From NCBI GenBank assembly GCA_963773105.1, contig CAVZAA010000003.1:1364001-1428000 (forward strand): 64,000 nucleotides of DNA. Direction: 5' to 3'. The notes under the pieces are model-generated. The model was not told the DNA's origin and ran no database searches. It saw nothing but the letters and a program-made list of their open reading frames with translations. The stretch is from Trebonia sp963773105 (GTDB taxonomy: Bacteria > Actinomycetota > Actinomycetes > Streptosporangiales > Streptosporangiaceae). Made by a program: the position numbers and the translations under genes. Below, one piece after another: positions 1-8,066 of the stretch; position 1 is the first letter of the stretch; each line of letters begins with the position of its first letter.

Positions 1-818
1 TCGAAGGTGAGCGTGGCCGGGTACCGGGCGAGCAGGTCCTCGATGCGGGCGATCCGGCCGAGCTGGCGGTCGAGCACGCCGAGCTGCCTGCGGACGTCGA
101 GGCTGGCGGCGGTCGGCTGGCTGGAGAAGTCCCGCGGCGCGACCAGGATCGTCGAGTGGCTGACGGCCGCCGGGTCGCCGCCCGACTCCGCCACCAGGTC
201 GCGAAGGGCGCGGACGTAGACAGCGGACTGGATCGCGGCGGCGGCCACCTTGGCCGGGTCGGCCTGCCCGTCGATGACCGCGAATGACTTGATCTCGATG
301 ACGTGGAAGGTGCCGTCGAGCCTGAGCGCGATCAGGTCGGGCTCCAGGTAGGCATGCCGCCCGCCGACCTGCAGGCGCAGCAGCGGGTGGTCAAGCAGGG
401 TGCGGCCGGGCTGGTCGGGGGCGGTCAGCACGTGCCGGGTGTGCCGATGCCGCAGCTCGGCCGAGGAGTTGCCGCCGACGTCGTTGAAATCGGTGTAGCC
501 GACCTCGCTGACGTCCAGGCCGAGGAGGTCGCGGAGCAGGGTGAGGAGCTGGGCGGCGCCGTTCTCCTTCACCTGGGCCTCGAACGCGTTGCCGCGGACG
601 ATCGCGAACCGCGACTGGCCGAACGGGGCGGGGAAGCCGGCCTGCGCGGCGATCCGCTGCTTGTCCACGCCGGCCGCGTCCATCAGCGCGCGGCGGGCGC
701 AGCCGGGGTTGGCGGCGAGGGCGGAGATCGTGCGCGCGTCGTGGTTCTTGGGCAGCGCCCGGCCGCGCAGCCGGTCGAGGGCGGCCTGCGCGGTGGCGCT
801 CGGCTGAGCGCCGGTCAC
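1..818 (-). CDS. PD-(D/E)XK-like nuclease domain protein (3' end outside window)
   Basis: The reading frame is open from a GTG at 818 to the window edge, about 272 codons. It opens with a region predicted to be helical (residues 1-60). Near residues 150-172 it carries the pattern E-P-D-L-I-A-L-R-L-D-G-x-F-x-V-I-E-I-K-S, the D...(D/E)xK core of PD-(D/E)XK nuclease folds, with the ExK strand as EIK. Beyond this is a helical region rich in Ala and Arg. The GTG overlaps the stop of the upstream gene (815-1690) as GTGA, so the two are translationally coupled and probably act together. I do not recognise a named family. A DNA nuclease role is inferred from the motif alone. Without the missing C-terminus the protein cannot be assigned to defence, repair or mobile-element biology. 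Confidence 0.6.
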   Translation of the reverse strand, partial: MTGAQPSATAQAALDRLRGRALPKNHDARTISALAANPGCARRALMDAAGVDKQRIAAQAGFPAPFGQSRFAIVRGNAFEAQVKENGAAQLLTLLRDLLGLDVSEVGYTDFNDVGGNSSAELRHRHTRHVLTAPDQPGRTLLDHPLLRLQVGGRHAYLEPDLIALRLDGTFHVIEIKSFAVIDGQADPAKVAAAAIQSAVYVRALRDLVAESGGDPAAVSHSTILVAPRDFSSQPTAASLDVRRQLGVLDRQLGRIARIEDLLARYPATLTF

Positions 819-1690
819 TGGCCGGCCGCCGGCGCCGCGCCGTCGCCCGCCGCGTCTCCCGCCAGGTCGCGGAACGCGCTGGTGCCGAACAGCTGCTCGG
901 CCGGGTGCAGGCCGCGCGCCCGCTCGGCCGCCGCGCGTCGGGCCCTGGCGTCGGCGTCGCGATGCACGGTCAGCTCGGCCCGGGCGGCCTCGCCGACCGC
1001 GGCCGGATCGGCGCCGCCACCGGCCGAGATCGCGCCGGAGATAGAGGCCGCGAACCGTTGCAGCAGGCGGCGGGCGGCGATCGGCGGCTCCGGTATCCGC
1101 TCGATCGCCTCGGCCACCTGGATCGCCGCCGTCAGGAAGTCGACCCGGGGCGACAGCGCGCCGATCACGCGCAGCTCAAGCGGCCAGGTCGAGACCGCCA
1201 GGAGGCCACGGGACGGGGCCAGGTAGTCGGCCGAGAGCGCCGCGCAGATGTAATAGGGCCGGGCGAACGGCGCGGTGCGGAACGAGCGCTCCTCGTCGCG
1301 CTTGAGGCTGGTGACCCGGGTGGTGGGGAACGTGGTGCCGAAGAACGCCTCGTGCACGGTGGCGATGAGCTTGGGGGCGGCCGGCACCTGCAGCAGGCTG
1401 AGCGCCTCGTAGACCTGCTCGCGCAGCGGCAGCAACGACCCCGGCAGGGCCGGCTCGGCCCGCGCCGCCGACCCGGCGTGCGCGGCGGGTTCGGCTCGCC
1501 CGGACGGTCCGGTCTGTCCGGTCTGGGCAGAGGTGGCCCGGTCGAGCGCGTCCTCCCACGCCCGCTCCGCCGCCTTGAGTGCTGACCGGCGCTGGGTGGC
1601 GAGCGTGCGGTCGCCGGCCAGGACGGCCTCGCGGACGGCGACCCGCAGCTCGTCAATCCGACGCTCAAGCGCCTCAATGGTTTCAGCCAC
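815..1690 (-). CDS. conserved hypothetical protein coupled to the nuclease-like gene
   Basis: This encodes about 291 residues from a GTG at 1690; an upstream in-frame ATG at 1729 would add 13 residues of poor coding character. Residues 1-50 form a charged, probably coiled-coil helix (AETIEALERRIDELRV...). A low-complexity Ala/Gly/Pro/Arg stretch follows, then a compact domain with the blocks FFGTTFPTTRVTSLKRDEER and RPYYICAALSADYLAPSRGL. The C-terminus is helical. No catalytic motif is evident. Its stop overlaps the GTG of the nuclease-like gene by four bases, so the two are co-transcribed and probably co-functional. The middle domain could be a winged-helix or other nucleic-acid-binding fold, but that is a guess. 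Confidence 0.55.
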   Translation of the reverse strand: MAETIEALERRIDELRVAVREAVLAGDRTLATQRRSALKAAERAWEDALDRATSAQTGQTGPSGRAEPAAHAGSAARAEPALPGSLLPLREQVYEALSLLQVPAAPKLIATVHEAFFGTTFPTTRVTSLKRDEERSFRTAPFARPYYICAALSADYLAPSRGLLAVSTWPLELRVIGALSPRVDFLTAAIQVAEAIERIPEPPIAARRLLQRFAASISGAISAGGGADPAAVGEAARAELTVHRDADARARRAAAERARGLHPAEQLFGTSAFRDLAGDAAGDGAAPAAGQ

Positions 1691-1908
1691 GGCCCGATCA
1701 TACCGGCAGCTCGCTGCGATTTCCAGCAATCTCCAGCATGACTGCGGACGGGACGAGGAGGGCCGGCCGGGACCGCCTCCCCCGCCCGGTCGGGCGATGC
1801 CGTAGACTTACGGACGCGTAGGTCGCTCGGTGAGCCGAAACTTCTATCCCACGGACATCGGTTAGCCCAGGCACCGGTTACACACATCGACGTGGCACCA
1901 CAGTCCAC

Positions 1909-4113
1909 GTGACCGGCGAGATCAATGTGACAGCCTGCGGCGACGCGACCACCCCGAGTCCTGGAGACGATTTTTCGTTGAGTGCCATGCCCGCAGAGTG
2001 TTCTGCCGTGCCCGAAACCGATGAGACTGCAGCCGACGTAACCTTCGCCTCCCTAGGCGTCCCCGCCCCGCTGGTCACGGTGCTGGCGGAAGACGGGATC
2101 ATCAGCCCGTTCCCGGTCCAGGCGGCCACCCTGCCCGACGCCCTGGCCGGCCGGGACATCCTCGGCCGCGCCCAGACCGGGTCGGGCAAGACCCTGGGCT
2201 TCTCGCTCCCGCTGGTCACCCGGCTGGCCGACGGCCACACCGCCAGCGGGCGGCCGCGCGGGCTCGTGCTGGTGCCCACCCGTGAGCTCGCGACCCAGGT
2301 CCACGAGGTCCTCCGGCCGCTGGCGCGGGCGATGGGCCTGTGGGTCACCACGATCTACGGCGGCGTCTCCTACGGCCCGCAGGTGACCGCGCTGCGGCGG
2401 CGGACCGACATCGTCGTCGCCACCCCCGGCCGGCTGGCCGACCTGATCAACCAGGGCGAGTGCGACCTGGCCGACGTCGAGGTCATGGTCATCGACGAGG
2501 CCGACCAGATGGCCGACCTCGGGTTCCTGCCGATCGTGCGGCGGCTGCTCGAGTCGACCCCGGCCGACGGGCAGCGGATGCTGTTCTCCGCCACTCTCGA
2601 CGCCGCCATCGACGTGCTGGTCCGCCGGTTCCTCAACAACCCGGCGACGCACTCGGTGAACGAGAACTCGTCTCCGGCCGAGATCGAGCACCACGTGCTC
2701 ACGATCGACCCGGCCAGGAAGCTCGAGGTGCTCGCGGCGCTGGTCGGCGGGGACAAGCGGTCGCTCGTCTTCACCCGGACCAAGCACGGCGCCGAGCGGC
2801 TCGCCCGGCAGCTCACCGAGCTCGGCATCCCCGCCGCCGAACTGCACGGCAACTTGCGGCAGGGCGCCCGCGCGCGGAACCTGGCGGCGTTCTCCAACGG
2901 CCTCGCCCGGGTCATGGTCGCCACCGACATCGCCGCCCGCGGCATCCACGTCGACGGCATCGACCTGGTCATCCACGCCGACCCGCCGGCCGAGCACAAG
3001 GCGTACGTGCACCGCTCGGGCCGCACCGCCCGCGGCGGCGCCGACGGCGTCGTGGTCACGCTGCAGATGCGGTCGCAGGCGCGCGAGGTCACCGCGATGA
3101 TGCGCAAGGCCGGGATCACCCCGCAGACCGCCTTCGCGGCCGGCCCCGAGGCGGATGTGCTGCGCGAGATCGGCGGCCCCCCGGTACCCCGGGTCACCGT
3201 CGCGGGAAAGGTCTCCGAGCTGGTCAGGCCGGAGGACCGGCTGTCCGCCAACGGAACCGGCGGGCCCGGCGGCCGCGGCGGCTACGGGCGGGGCGGCTCC
3301 GGCCGGTCCCGCGACGACCGGCCGCGCCGGGACCGCCAGGGCGGCGGCCGCTACGGCAACGACCGGTACGGTGACGACCGGCCCGGCAGCCGGGATCGCC
3401 GTGACTTCACGCCCCGCGACCGCGACCAGCGGCCGGCGGCCGGCGACCGGGCCGACGGCGGCCAGCGCCCGCGCGGGCTCGACGGGCAGTCCGCGCCCGC
3501 CCGCGACTTCGCACCGCGCGACCGCGATGAGCGCCCGGCCCGGTTCAACGACGACCGGCGGTTCGAGCAGGACCGCCCGGCCCGCTCCCAGCGCGACGGG
3601 CGCGATGACCGTCCGGCGCGATTCGACGGCGACCGCGGCTTCGACCGGGGCCAGCGCGGCGACTCGTTCCGGCGCGACGACCGGCCGTCCGGCGGCCGGC
3701 CGGCGGGCGACGGGCGCTCCTTCGGCGGCGACCGGCCGTCGTCGGAGGGACGCCCGTTCCGCGGCAACCGCGACTTCCGCGACGACAGGAACGCCGTCGC
3801 CGCGCGGCCTGAGCGGAACGACTGGTGGCCCCGGGAGAACCGGCCTGCCAGCGGAAACGGGGCAGCGGGTGAGTACCGGCGGCCTGGTGCGGCCGGCGGC
3901 TGGCGGCCCGGCGGAGCCGGGGCGCCGAACCGGTCAGCCAGCGGCTACCGGCCGGTCCGCGACAGCAGAAACGGCGACTCGGCCTGGGAGAACCGCGACG
4001 GCTCGGGCCGCGGCGACCGGCCCCAGGCAGGCGGCCGACCGGGCGGAGCACGGGCCCGTTCCGGCTATTCCGCCGGGCGCAACGGGAGCCACCAGACCCG
4101 GGACCACGGCTAG
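1909..4113 (+). CDS. DEAD-box ATP-dependent RNA helicase with long RGG/DDR-rich tail
   Basis: The protein unwinds RNA duplexes using ATP. Such helicases act in ribosome assembly, mRNA turnover and cold adaptation. Seen: a Q-motif (FPVQAATLPDALAG, about 68-81), Walker A AQTGSGKT (88-95), PTREL, DEAD (196-199), SAT, a helicase C-domain with ARGIHVDGIDLV, and HRSGRTARGG. From about residue 440 to 734 the protein becomes a disordered tail of RGG, DDRP and RDR repeats, typical of RNA binding and condensate formation. The start is uncertain. The GTG at 1909 gives 734 residues, but a TTG at 1978 sits about ten bases after GGAGA and an ATG lies at 1987; either would remove 23-26 weakly conserved residues. 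The cold-shock gene follows on the same strand, which fits a cold-response pairing. Confidence 0.93.
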   Translation: MTGEINVTACGDATTPSPGDDFSLSAMPAECSAVPETDETAADVTFASLGVPAPLVTVLAEDGIISPFPVQAATLPDALAGRDILGRAQTGSGKTLGFSLPLVTRLADGHTASGRPRGLVLVPTRELATQVHEVLRPLARAMGLWVTTIYGGVSYGPQVTALRRRTDIVVATPGRLADLINQGECDLADVEVMVIDEADQMADLGFLPIVRRLLESTPADGQRMLFSATLDAAIDVLVRRFLNNPATHSVNENSSPAEIEHHVLTIDPARKLEVLAALVGGDKRSLVFTRTKHGAERLARQLTELGIPAAELHGNLRQGARARNLAAFSNGLARVMVATDIAARGIHVDGIDLVIHADPPAEHKAYVHRSGRTARGGADGVVVTLQMRSQAREVTAMMRKAGITPQTAFAAGPEADVLREIGGPPVPRVTVAGKVSELVRPEDRLSANGTGGPGGRGGYGRGGSGRSRDDRPRRDRQGGGRYGNDRYGDDRPGSRDRRDFTPRDRDQRPAAGDRADGGQRPRGLDGQSAPARDFAPRDRDERPARFNDDRRFEQDRPARSQRDGRDDRPARFDGDRGFDRGQRGDSFRRDDRPSGGRPAGDGRSFGGDRPSSEGRPFRGNRDFRDDRNAVAARPERNDWWPRENRPASGNGAAGEYRRPGAAGGWRPGGAGAPNRSASGYRPVRDSRNGDSAWENRDGSGRGDRPQAGGRPGGARARSGYSAGRNGSHQTRDHG

Positions 4114-4380
4114 GACCGACATTTCTGACATATCTTCCCAGGCAGCGGGCCCGAGAGTCGGATCAGTTTTCCGGCCCGAGAACGGCGATACGCGCCGCAG
4201 GATGCGGTAGATTAACCCTAGCTGTTGTCGGACTTTGCGATCTTGAATTCGCTCGCGGTTTCAAGTAACGGACGATTTACAGGTCGACGCCCAAGTCTCG
4301 TACGGCGGCGGTATCCTCCTACAGCTGACTCGCGTGAAGCGCGCGGGTGTCAGGCACATCCAGAAGGACAAACAGCAAAA

Positions 4381-4584
4381 ATGGCTCAGGGGACCGTAAA
4401 GTGGTTCAACGCGGACAAGGGCTATGGCTTCATCGCCCCAGACGACGGTAGCGGTGACGTCTTCGTTCACTTCTCCGCGATCGAGGCGAACGGGTACCGC
4501 AGCCTCGAGGAAAACCAGAAGGTCGAGTACAGCGTGACCCAGGGGCCGAAGGGTCCGCAGGCCGCGCAGGTGCGGGCCCTCTGA
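4381..4584 (+). CDS. cspA: cold shock protein, CspA family
   Basis: A 67-residue single cold-shock domain (OB fold) that binds single-stranded RNA and DNA and melts RNA structure. The two ribonucleoprotein motifs are visible: KGYGFI (RNP1) and VFVHFSAI (RNP2). The N-terminus MAQGTVKWFN is standard for actinobacterial CspA. The ATG is preceded by AAGGA about ten bases upstream. An in-frame upstream extension to 4225 is possible but does not look coding and is better read as 5' leader. The leader from about 4210 to 4380 is long, as is usual for csp genes whose mRNA leader acts as a thermosensor, though no specific cold box could be identified. A GC-rich hairpin follows the stop. Confidence 0.95.
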   Translation: MAQGTVKWFNADKGYGFIAPDDGSGDVFVHFSAIEANGYRSLEENQKVEYSVTQGPKGPQAAQVRAL

Positions 4585-4598
4585 CGAAGACCAGCCGG

Positions 4599-4644
4599 CG
4601 GCGGGTCCTCGCGCCCAGCGCGACGGCCCGCCGTCGAGGTTTTC
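4599..4644 (+). terminator. Rho-independent-like terminator of cspA
   Basis: CGGCGGG at 4599-4605 can pair with CCCGCCG at 4627-4633. The run TTTT follows at about 4640-4643. It lies 15 bases past the cspA stop. The U-tract is short and displaced by six bases, as is common in high-G+C actinobacteria. Confidence 0.6.
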
Positions 4645-4747
4645 CAGGCTCACGCCAATCTTAGTAAGTCGCGAAGTATCCCCGCAGGTCTCGCGATGTT
4701 AGGTCTCGCGATCTTGACCGCGAATTGCTCGAATCAAGGCCGCCTGA

Positions 4748-5056
4748 TCATTGACGCATGAGCGCGATCGCAAGATCGGGCTTAGCGAAAGATACGAGCC
4801 ATCGCGGCCAGACCATCGCGCCGTGACAGCGGAACGCGGCAACGTCCCGGTTGGTCACGTCGAAGGTACGGTCGCGGCTCGAGTACCGGCCAGACCGGAT
4901 CTTCAGTACGTGGTGGCCGGAATCAATCGCCGCCTCGACCGTCTCCGAGTACGCGATCGTGCCGATGGCCTTGCCGTCGAGCTCGATCTCGAACTGGCCG
5001 CGCCGAAGCTCAATGAGGCCGACGCCCTTCCGCGTTAGCCTCAGCGTTGCCGACAC
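4748..5056 (-). CDS. conserved hypothetical protein, small beta-rich
   Basis: This 102-residue protein has no signal peptide or clear membrane segment. It is beta-rich, with a block reading RRGQFEIELDGKAIGTI followed by ETVEAAIDSGHHVLKIRSGRYSSR. That pattern resembles PEGA-like or carboxypeptidase-regulatory-like small beta domains, which project a short glycine-turn repeat. The C-terminus (FRCHGAMVWPRWLVSFAKPDLAIAL) is more hydrophobic. The GTG at 5056 was chosen because GGAGAGGAG lies 5-13 bases upstream; the frame also extends to 5173, but that part is low-complexity Arg/Gly/Pro. It is transcribed divergently from the TetR gene across about 190 bases. The function is not known to me. Confidence 0.65.
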   Translation of the reverse strand: MSATLRLTRKGVGLIELRRGQFEIELDGKAIGTIAYSETVEAAIDSGHHVLKIRSGRYSSRDRTFDVTNRDVAAFRCHGAMVWPRWLVSFAKPDLAIALMRQ

Positions 5057-5194
5057 CGGTGCTCCTCTCCGAGTGCCCGCCGCGCGAGCGCACGGCCAGT
5101 TTAGAGCGCCGTCGCGCCCGGCACGAGGCGTTCCCGGGGCAATCCTCGGCGCCGCCGAGCTTCCCTTCCGCATGGCCTCGTTGTACGCTTGATT

Positions 5195-5223
5195 TTGAGC
5201 GATCGCTTAAAGCGTTCGCTTAA
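5195..5223. promoter_or_regulatory. probable TetR operator (tandem palindromes)
   Basis: Two near-identical units stand side by side. TTGAGCGATCGCTTAA at 5195-5210 is palindromic with one mismatch. TTAAAGCGTTCGCTTAA at 5207-5223 shares the AGCG-N-TCGCTTAA core at a 13-base period. They end about 23 bases before the GTG of the TetR gene. This is the usual place for an autoregulatory operator. It may also control the divergent gene at 4748-5056. Confidence 0.7.
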
Positions 5224-5245
5224 ATCTTCGTCGAAGGAGATGCTC

Positions 5246-5914
5246 GTGCGTGACACCCGGGGCGCGCTCATCGCCGCCGCCATCGTCACGCTGCGCGAGT
5301 CGGGCTTCGCGGCGGCCAGCGCCCGGCGGATCGCGGCCGAAGCCGACTGCAACCAGGCGCTGATCTTCTACCACTTCGGCACGGTCCCCGACCTGCTGGT
5401 GGCGGCGCTTGAGGAGGTCAGCGGGCGCCGAATGGCCGCCTACCGGGAGCTGCTTGACCGGACCGGGACGCTGGGCGAGCTCATCGACGCCGCCCGGACG
5501 GTGTTCGAGGCCGACCTCGACTCGGGCAACGTCACCGTGCTGGTGGAGATGATCAGCGGGGCGCACTCGGTGCCCGGCCTGGGCGAGCGGGTCAGCGCGT
5601 GCCTGGCGCCGTGGCGATCGTTCGCGGAGACGGCGGTGCGGGACGTGCTCGCCTCGTCGCCGTTCGGTCCGCTGCTTCCGCCCGGCGAGGTCGCGCAGGG
5701 CGTGGTGGCCGGCCTCCTCGGTCTGGAGCTGCTGGCCAGCCTCGACGGCGACCGGGCGAGCGCGCTTGCCCTGTTCGACCGCGCCCGCGCCGTCGGCGAC
5801 CTGCTCGACCGGCTCCGCCCGCTCGCGGGCCTGCTCAACCTGTCGCCTGCGGCTCCGCCCGCTCGCCCCACTCCCCCTTCCCGACCGGAGGCATTATGCA
5901 GACCGACGTGGTAA
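5246..5914 (+). CDS. TetR/AcrR family transcriptional regulator
   Basis: This 222-residue repressor has an N-terminal TetR helix-turn-helix (about residues 5-50: RGALIAAAIVTLRESGFAAASARRIAAEADCNQALIFYHFG, shown here as separate helices around the turn AAEADCNQ). The all-helical C-terminal half would bind a ligand and dimerise. The GTG at 5246 is preferred because AAGGAG sits six bases upstream. The ATG at 5240 abuts that site and is less likely. The tandem palindrome just upstream suggests self-repression. The 3' end overlaps the start of the NmrA-like gene by 19 bases, so the two form one operon and the regulator probably senses something related to that enzyme's substrate. The Pro-rich C-terminus (PPARPTPPSRP) looks unstructured. 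Confidence 0.9.
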   Translation: MRDTRGALIAAAIVTLRESGFAAASARRIAAEADCNQALIFYHFGTVPDLLVAALEEVSGRRMAAYRELLDRTGTLGELIDAARTVFEADLDSGNVTVLVEMISGAHSVPGLGERVSACLAPWRSFAETAVRDVLASSPFGPLLPPGEVAQGVVAGLLGLELLASLDGDRASALALFDRARAVGDLLDRLRPLAGLLNLSPAAPPARPTPPSRPEALCRPTW

Positions 5915-6801
5915 CCGGCGCATTCGGCTACTCGGGAGCGGCCATCGCGCGCGAACTGCTCGCCGCCGGGCACCAGGTGCGCACGCTCACTGGTCACCCG
6001 GGCCGCGCCCCGGCCGGCTCGGCGATCGACGCGCGCCCGCTGGACTTCGCCGACGCCGACGGGCTGGAACGCGACCTGCGCGGCGCGCACACCCTCTACA
6101 ACACCTACTGGGTGCGGTTCGGCCGGGGCAGCGCCACCCACGCCACGGCGGTCGCGAACAGCCGCGTGCTGTTCGCCGCCGCCGCCCGGGCGGGCATCCA
6201 GCGGATCGTGCACGTCTCGATCACGCACGCCGACCCGGCTTCGCCCTATCCGTACTTCAGCGGCAAGGCCGCGGTCGAGGCGCACCTGCGCGACCTCGGC
6301 GTCCCCTACGCGATCGCCCGGCCCGCCATCCTCTACGGCGGTCAGGGCGTGCTGCTCAACAACATCGCGTGGCTGCTGCGGCGGCTGCCGGTCTTCGCGG
6401 TCGGCGGACGCGGCGATTACCGGATACGCCCCATTCACGTGGACGACCTGGCGCGGCTCTGCCTGCAGCTGGCAGGCCAGCCCGGCAGCGCCACCGTGGA
6501 CGCGGTCGGACCCGACTCACTCCCCTTCCGCGACCTGGTGCTCGCGATCCGGACGGCGGTCGGCAGCCGGGCGCTGGTCGTGCCCGCCCCCGGCTGGACG
6601 ATCCCGCCGCTGTCGGCCGCCCTGGGCACCGCGCTCCATGACGTCCTGCTCACCCCCGAGGAGTACCGGGCGATGGCGGACGGCCTGGCCGACTCCGACG
6701 CTCCCTCCACCGGCTCGACCAGCCTGACTCAGTGGATCGCCGACCACGGCCGCGAACTCGGCCGCACCTACGCCAACGAACTCACCCGTCACTATCGTTG
6801 A
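5896..6801 (+). CDS. NmrA/SDR-like NAD(P)-binding protein
   Basis: A 301-residue atypical short-chain dehydrogenase. The N-terminal Rossmann motif reads VTGAFGYSGAAIARELLAAGHQVR, in the GxxGxxG form of NmrA and NAD-dependent epimerase-like proteins. The segment YPYFSGKAAVEAHL has the Y-x(3)-K spacing (Y...SGK) often seen at the catalytic site. Later blocks ARPAILYGG and RPIHVDDLARL are typical of the extended-SDR substrate domain. The ATG at 5896 has GGAGG six bases upstream and lies inside the 3' end of the TetR gene, indicating coupled translation. The substrate is unknown. It could be a quinone or NADPH sensor like NmrA, or a nucleotide-sugar or ubiquinone-like reductase. Confidence 0.85.
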   Translation: MQTDVVTGAFGYSGAAIARELLAAGHQVRTLTGHPGRAPAGSAIDARPLDFADADGLERDLRGAHTLYNTYWVRFGRGSATHATAVANSRVLFAAAARAGIQRIVHVSITHADPASPYPYFSGKAAVEAHLRDLGVPYAIARPAILYGGQGVLLNNIAWLLRRLPVFAVGGRGDYRIRPIHVDDLARLCLQLAGQPGSATVDAVGPDSLPFRDLVLAIRTAVGSRALVVPAPGWTIPPLSAALGTALHDVLLTPEEYRAMADGLADSDAPSTGSTSLTQWIADHGRELGRTYANELTRHYR

Positions 6802-6831
6802 CCAGCGGCCAACGGACGGCCTTCATCCTCT

Positions 6832-6948
6832 TATCAGTTCTGACCACTTTCTCACCTTCCTATCGGTTCTGACCACTTTTCCGCCCGAATTGTCGGATTT
6901 CTATGGTCAAAAGTGATAGGGAGACGAAGAGTGTGGTCAGAACTGATA
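6832..6948. repeat. four-copy palindromic repeat unit (TATCRSTTYTGACCAY)
   Basis: A 16-base motif occurs four times in 117 bases. Copies at 6832-6847 and 6861-6876 point forward; those at 6903-6918 and 6933-6948 are inverted. The outermost pair is a perfect 16-base inverted repeat (TATCAGTTCTGACCAC). The spacing between neighbours is 29 and 30 bases, so the whole block is an imperfect palindrome centred near 6890. It fills most of the space between the NmrA-like gene and the DUF1707 gene. It may be an array of operator sites or a small mobile repeat (MITE- or REP-like). Confidence 0.75.
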
Positions 6949-7166
6949 GCTAGTGGAGGCTGCGGACTGGTGCGGGTGGGGCTGGGGTGGTCGGACGGTC
7001 GGGGGTGGTGGCGGGTGGAGAGCCGGGTGCGGAGTAGGGACGCCGGCCGGGCAGCGCCGCTGGCGGGTTGACTGGGTTGATGACGCGGAGAGCGAGGTCT
7101 CGCGGCCGGACTCGAATCATGACGAGACATATCGCGTTGCGGGTGGTTTGCGGCTAGCATGTGGGC

Positions 7167-7814
7167 ATGACTGACGCGTATCGCGATCTTCGGCATTCAG
7201 TTGGCAGTGAGCTTGCTTACGGCGGGGTGGACCTCGAGTTGCGCGCTTCCGACGCCGACCGCGATCGGGCGGCCGGGGTGCTCGGCGGCGCGCTCGCGAC
7301 CGGGCGGCTGACCAGCGCCGAGCACGCCGAGCGGCTGGACGCGGTCTACTCGGCCAAGACGCTGGGCGACCTGACGCCGCTGACTCGCGACCTGCCCGCC
7401 GAGGACGGGGCGGACGCGGGCGCGGTCGACGTCGGCCGGGCCGAGGTCGCCGCCCGGTTCAGCAAGGTGATCAGGTCCGGCCGGTGGGTGGCCGGGCGGC
7501 GCACCAGGCTGACCGCGCGGTTCGGCGCGCTGATCGTCAACCTGGCCGACGCGGTGCTGCCGGGCCGCGAGATCACGCTGGAGCTCAACGCCTTCTGCGG
7601 CAAGTTGATCGTGGTCGTCCCGGCCGGCGCGCACGTGATCGACGAGGGCGGCGCGCTGTTCGCCAAGCGCGCCGTCTACGGCCGCCAGAACGAGGGCGAC
7701 GCTGACGGGCCGGTCATCAGGATCGTCGGCGACGCGCGGTTCTCCAAGGTCGTCGTCTACCGCGGCCGCCTCGACCACCACGAGGCCTGGGCGCAGTGGA
7801 TGCCACACCGATGA
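7167..7814 (+). CDS. DUF1707 domain protein with LiaF-like C-terminal domain
   Basis: This 215-residue protein is probably cytoplasmic or membrane-associated. Residues 15-70 match the DUF1707 pattern: ELRASDADRDRAAGVLGGALATGRLTSAEHAERLDAVYSAKTLGDL is the conserved stretch, with the invariant R-x-S-D-x-(D/E)R start and 'G-R-L-(T/S)-x-x-E-(H/F)-x-E-R' core. The C-terminal 100 residues are beta-rich and carry a repeat-like FSKV...R pattern typical of the cell-wall-active antibiotics response (LiaF/DUF2154) fold. The ATG at 7167 is used; a GTG six bases earlier is possible. DUF1707 proteins are actinobacterial and often tied to envelope stress. No transmembrane segment is visible here. It follows the palindromic repeat block, which could regulate it. 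Confidence 0.8.
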   Translation: MTDAYRDLRHSVGSELAYGGVDLELRASDADRDRAAGVLGGALATGRLTSAEHAERLDAVYSAKTLGDLTPLTRDLPAEDGADAGAVDVGRAEVAARFSKVIRSGRWVAGRRTRLTARFGALIVNLADAVLPGREITLELNAFCGKLIVVVPAGAHVIDEGGALFAKRAVYGRQNEGDADGPVIRIVGDARFSKVVVYRGRLDHHEAWAQWMPHR

Positions 7815-8066
7815 CCAGCGAGAGGCACTGGGTCTAGTCCAGGTCGGCCAGGACCGGACGGCGCCAGCGCGGCCGCTCAGCTCCATCAGGCGGTGAGCGG
7901 CGACGTGCTCCGCGCGGCGCGGCTCATCGGCGCTGGTCTCGACTCGCTCGGGTCGGCCCACGGTCGCGAGTGACGATGGCGAGACAGGCGAAGCGCGGGT
8001 CCGTTCGATATTACGGATGTTGATTTTGATCTTCTGGGTTTTCTCAGCGAGCTAGTGTGGTGCCTC

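Noticed and set aside
4661..4712. Repeated TCTCGCGAT after cspA
   Set aside because: Only two nine-base copies; too short in this composition to support an element.
7836..7961. Minus-strand coding-like remnant ending RWRRPVLADLD
   Set aside because: The pieces fall in different frames with stops between, and no family could be recognised.
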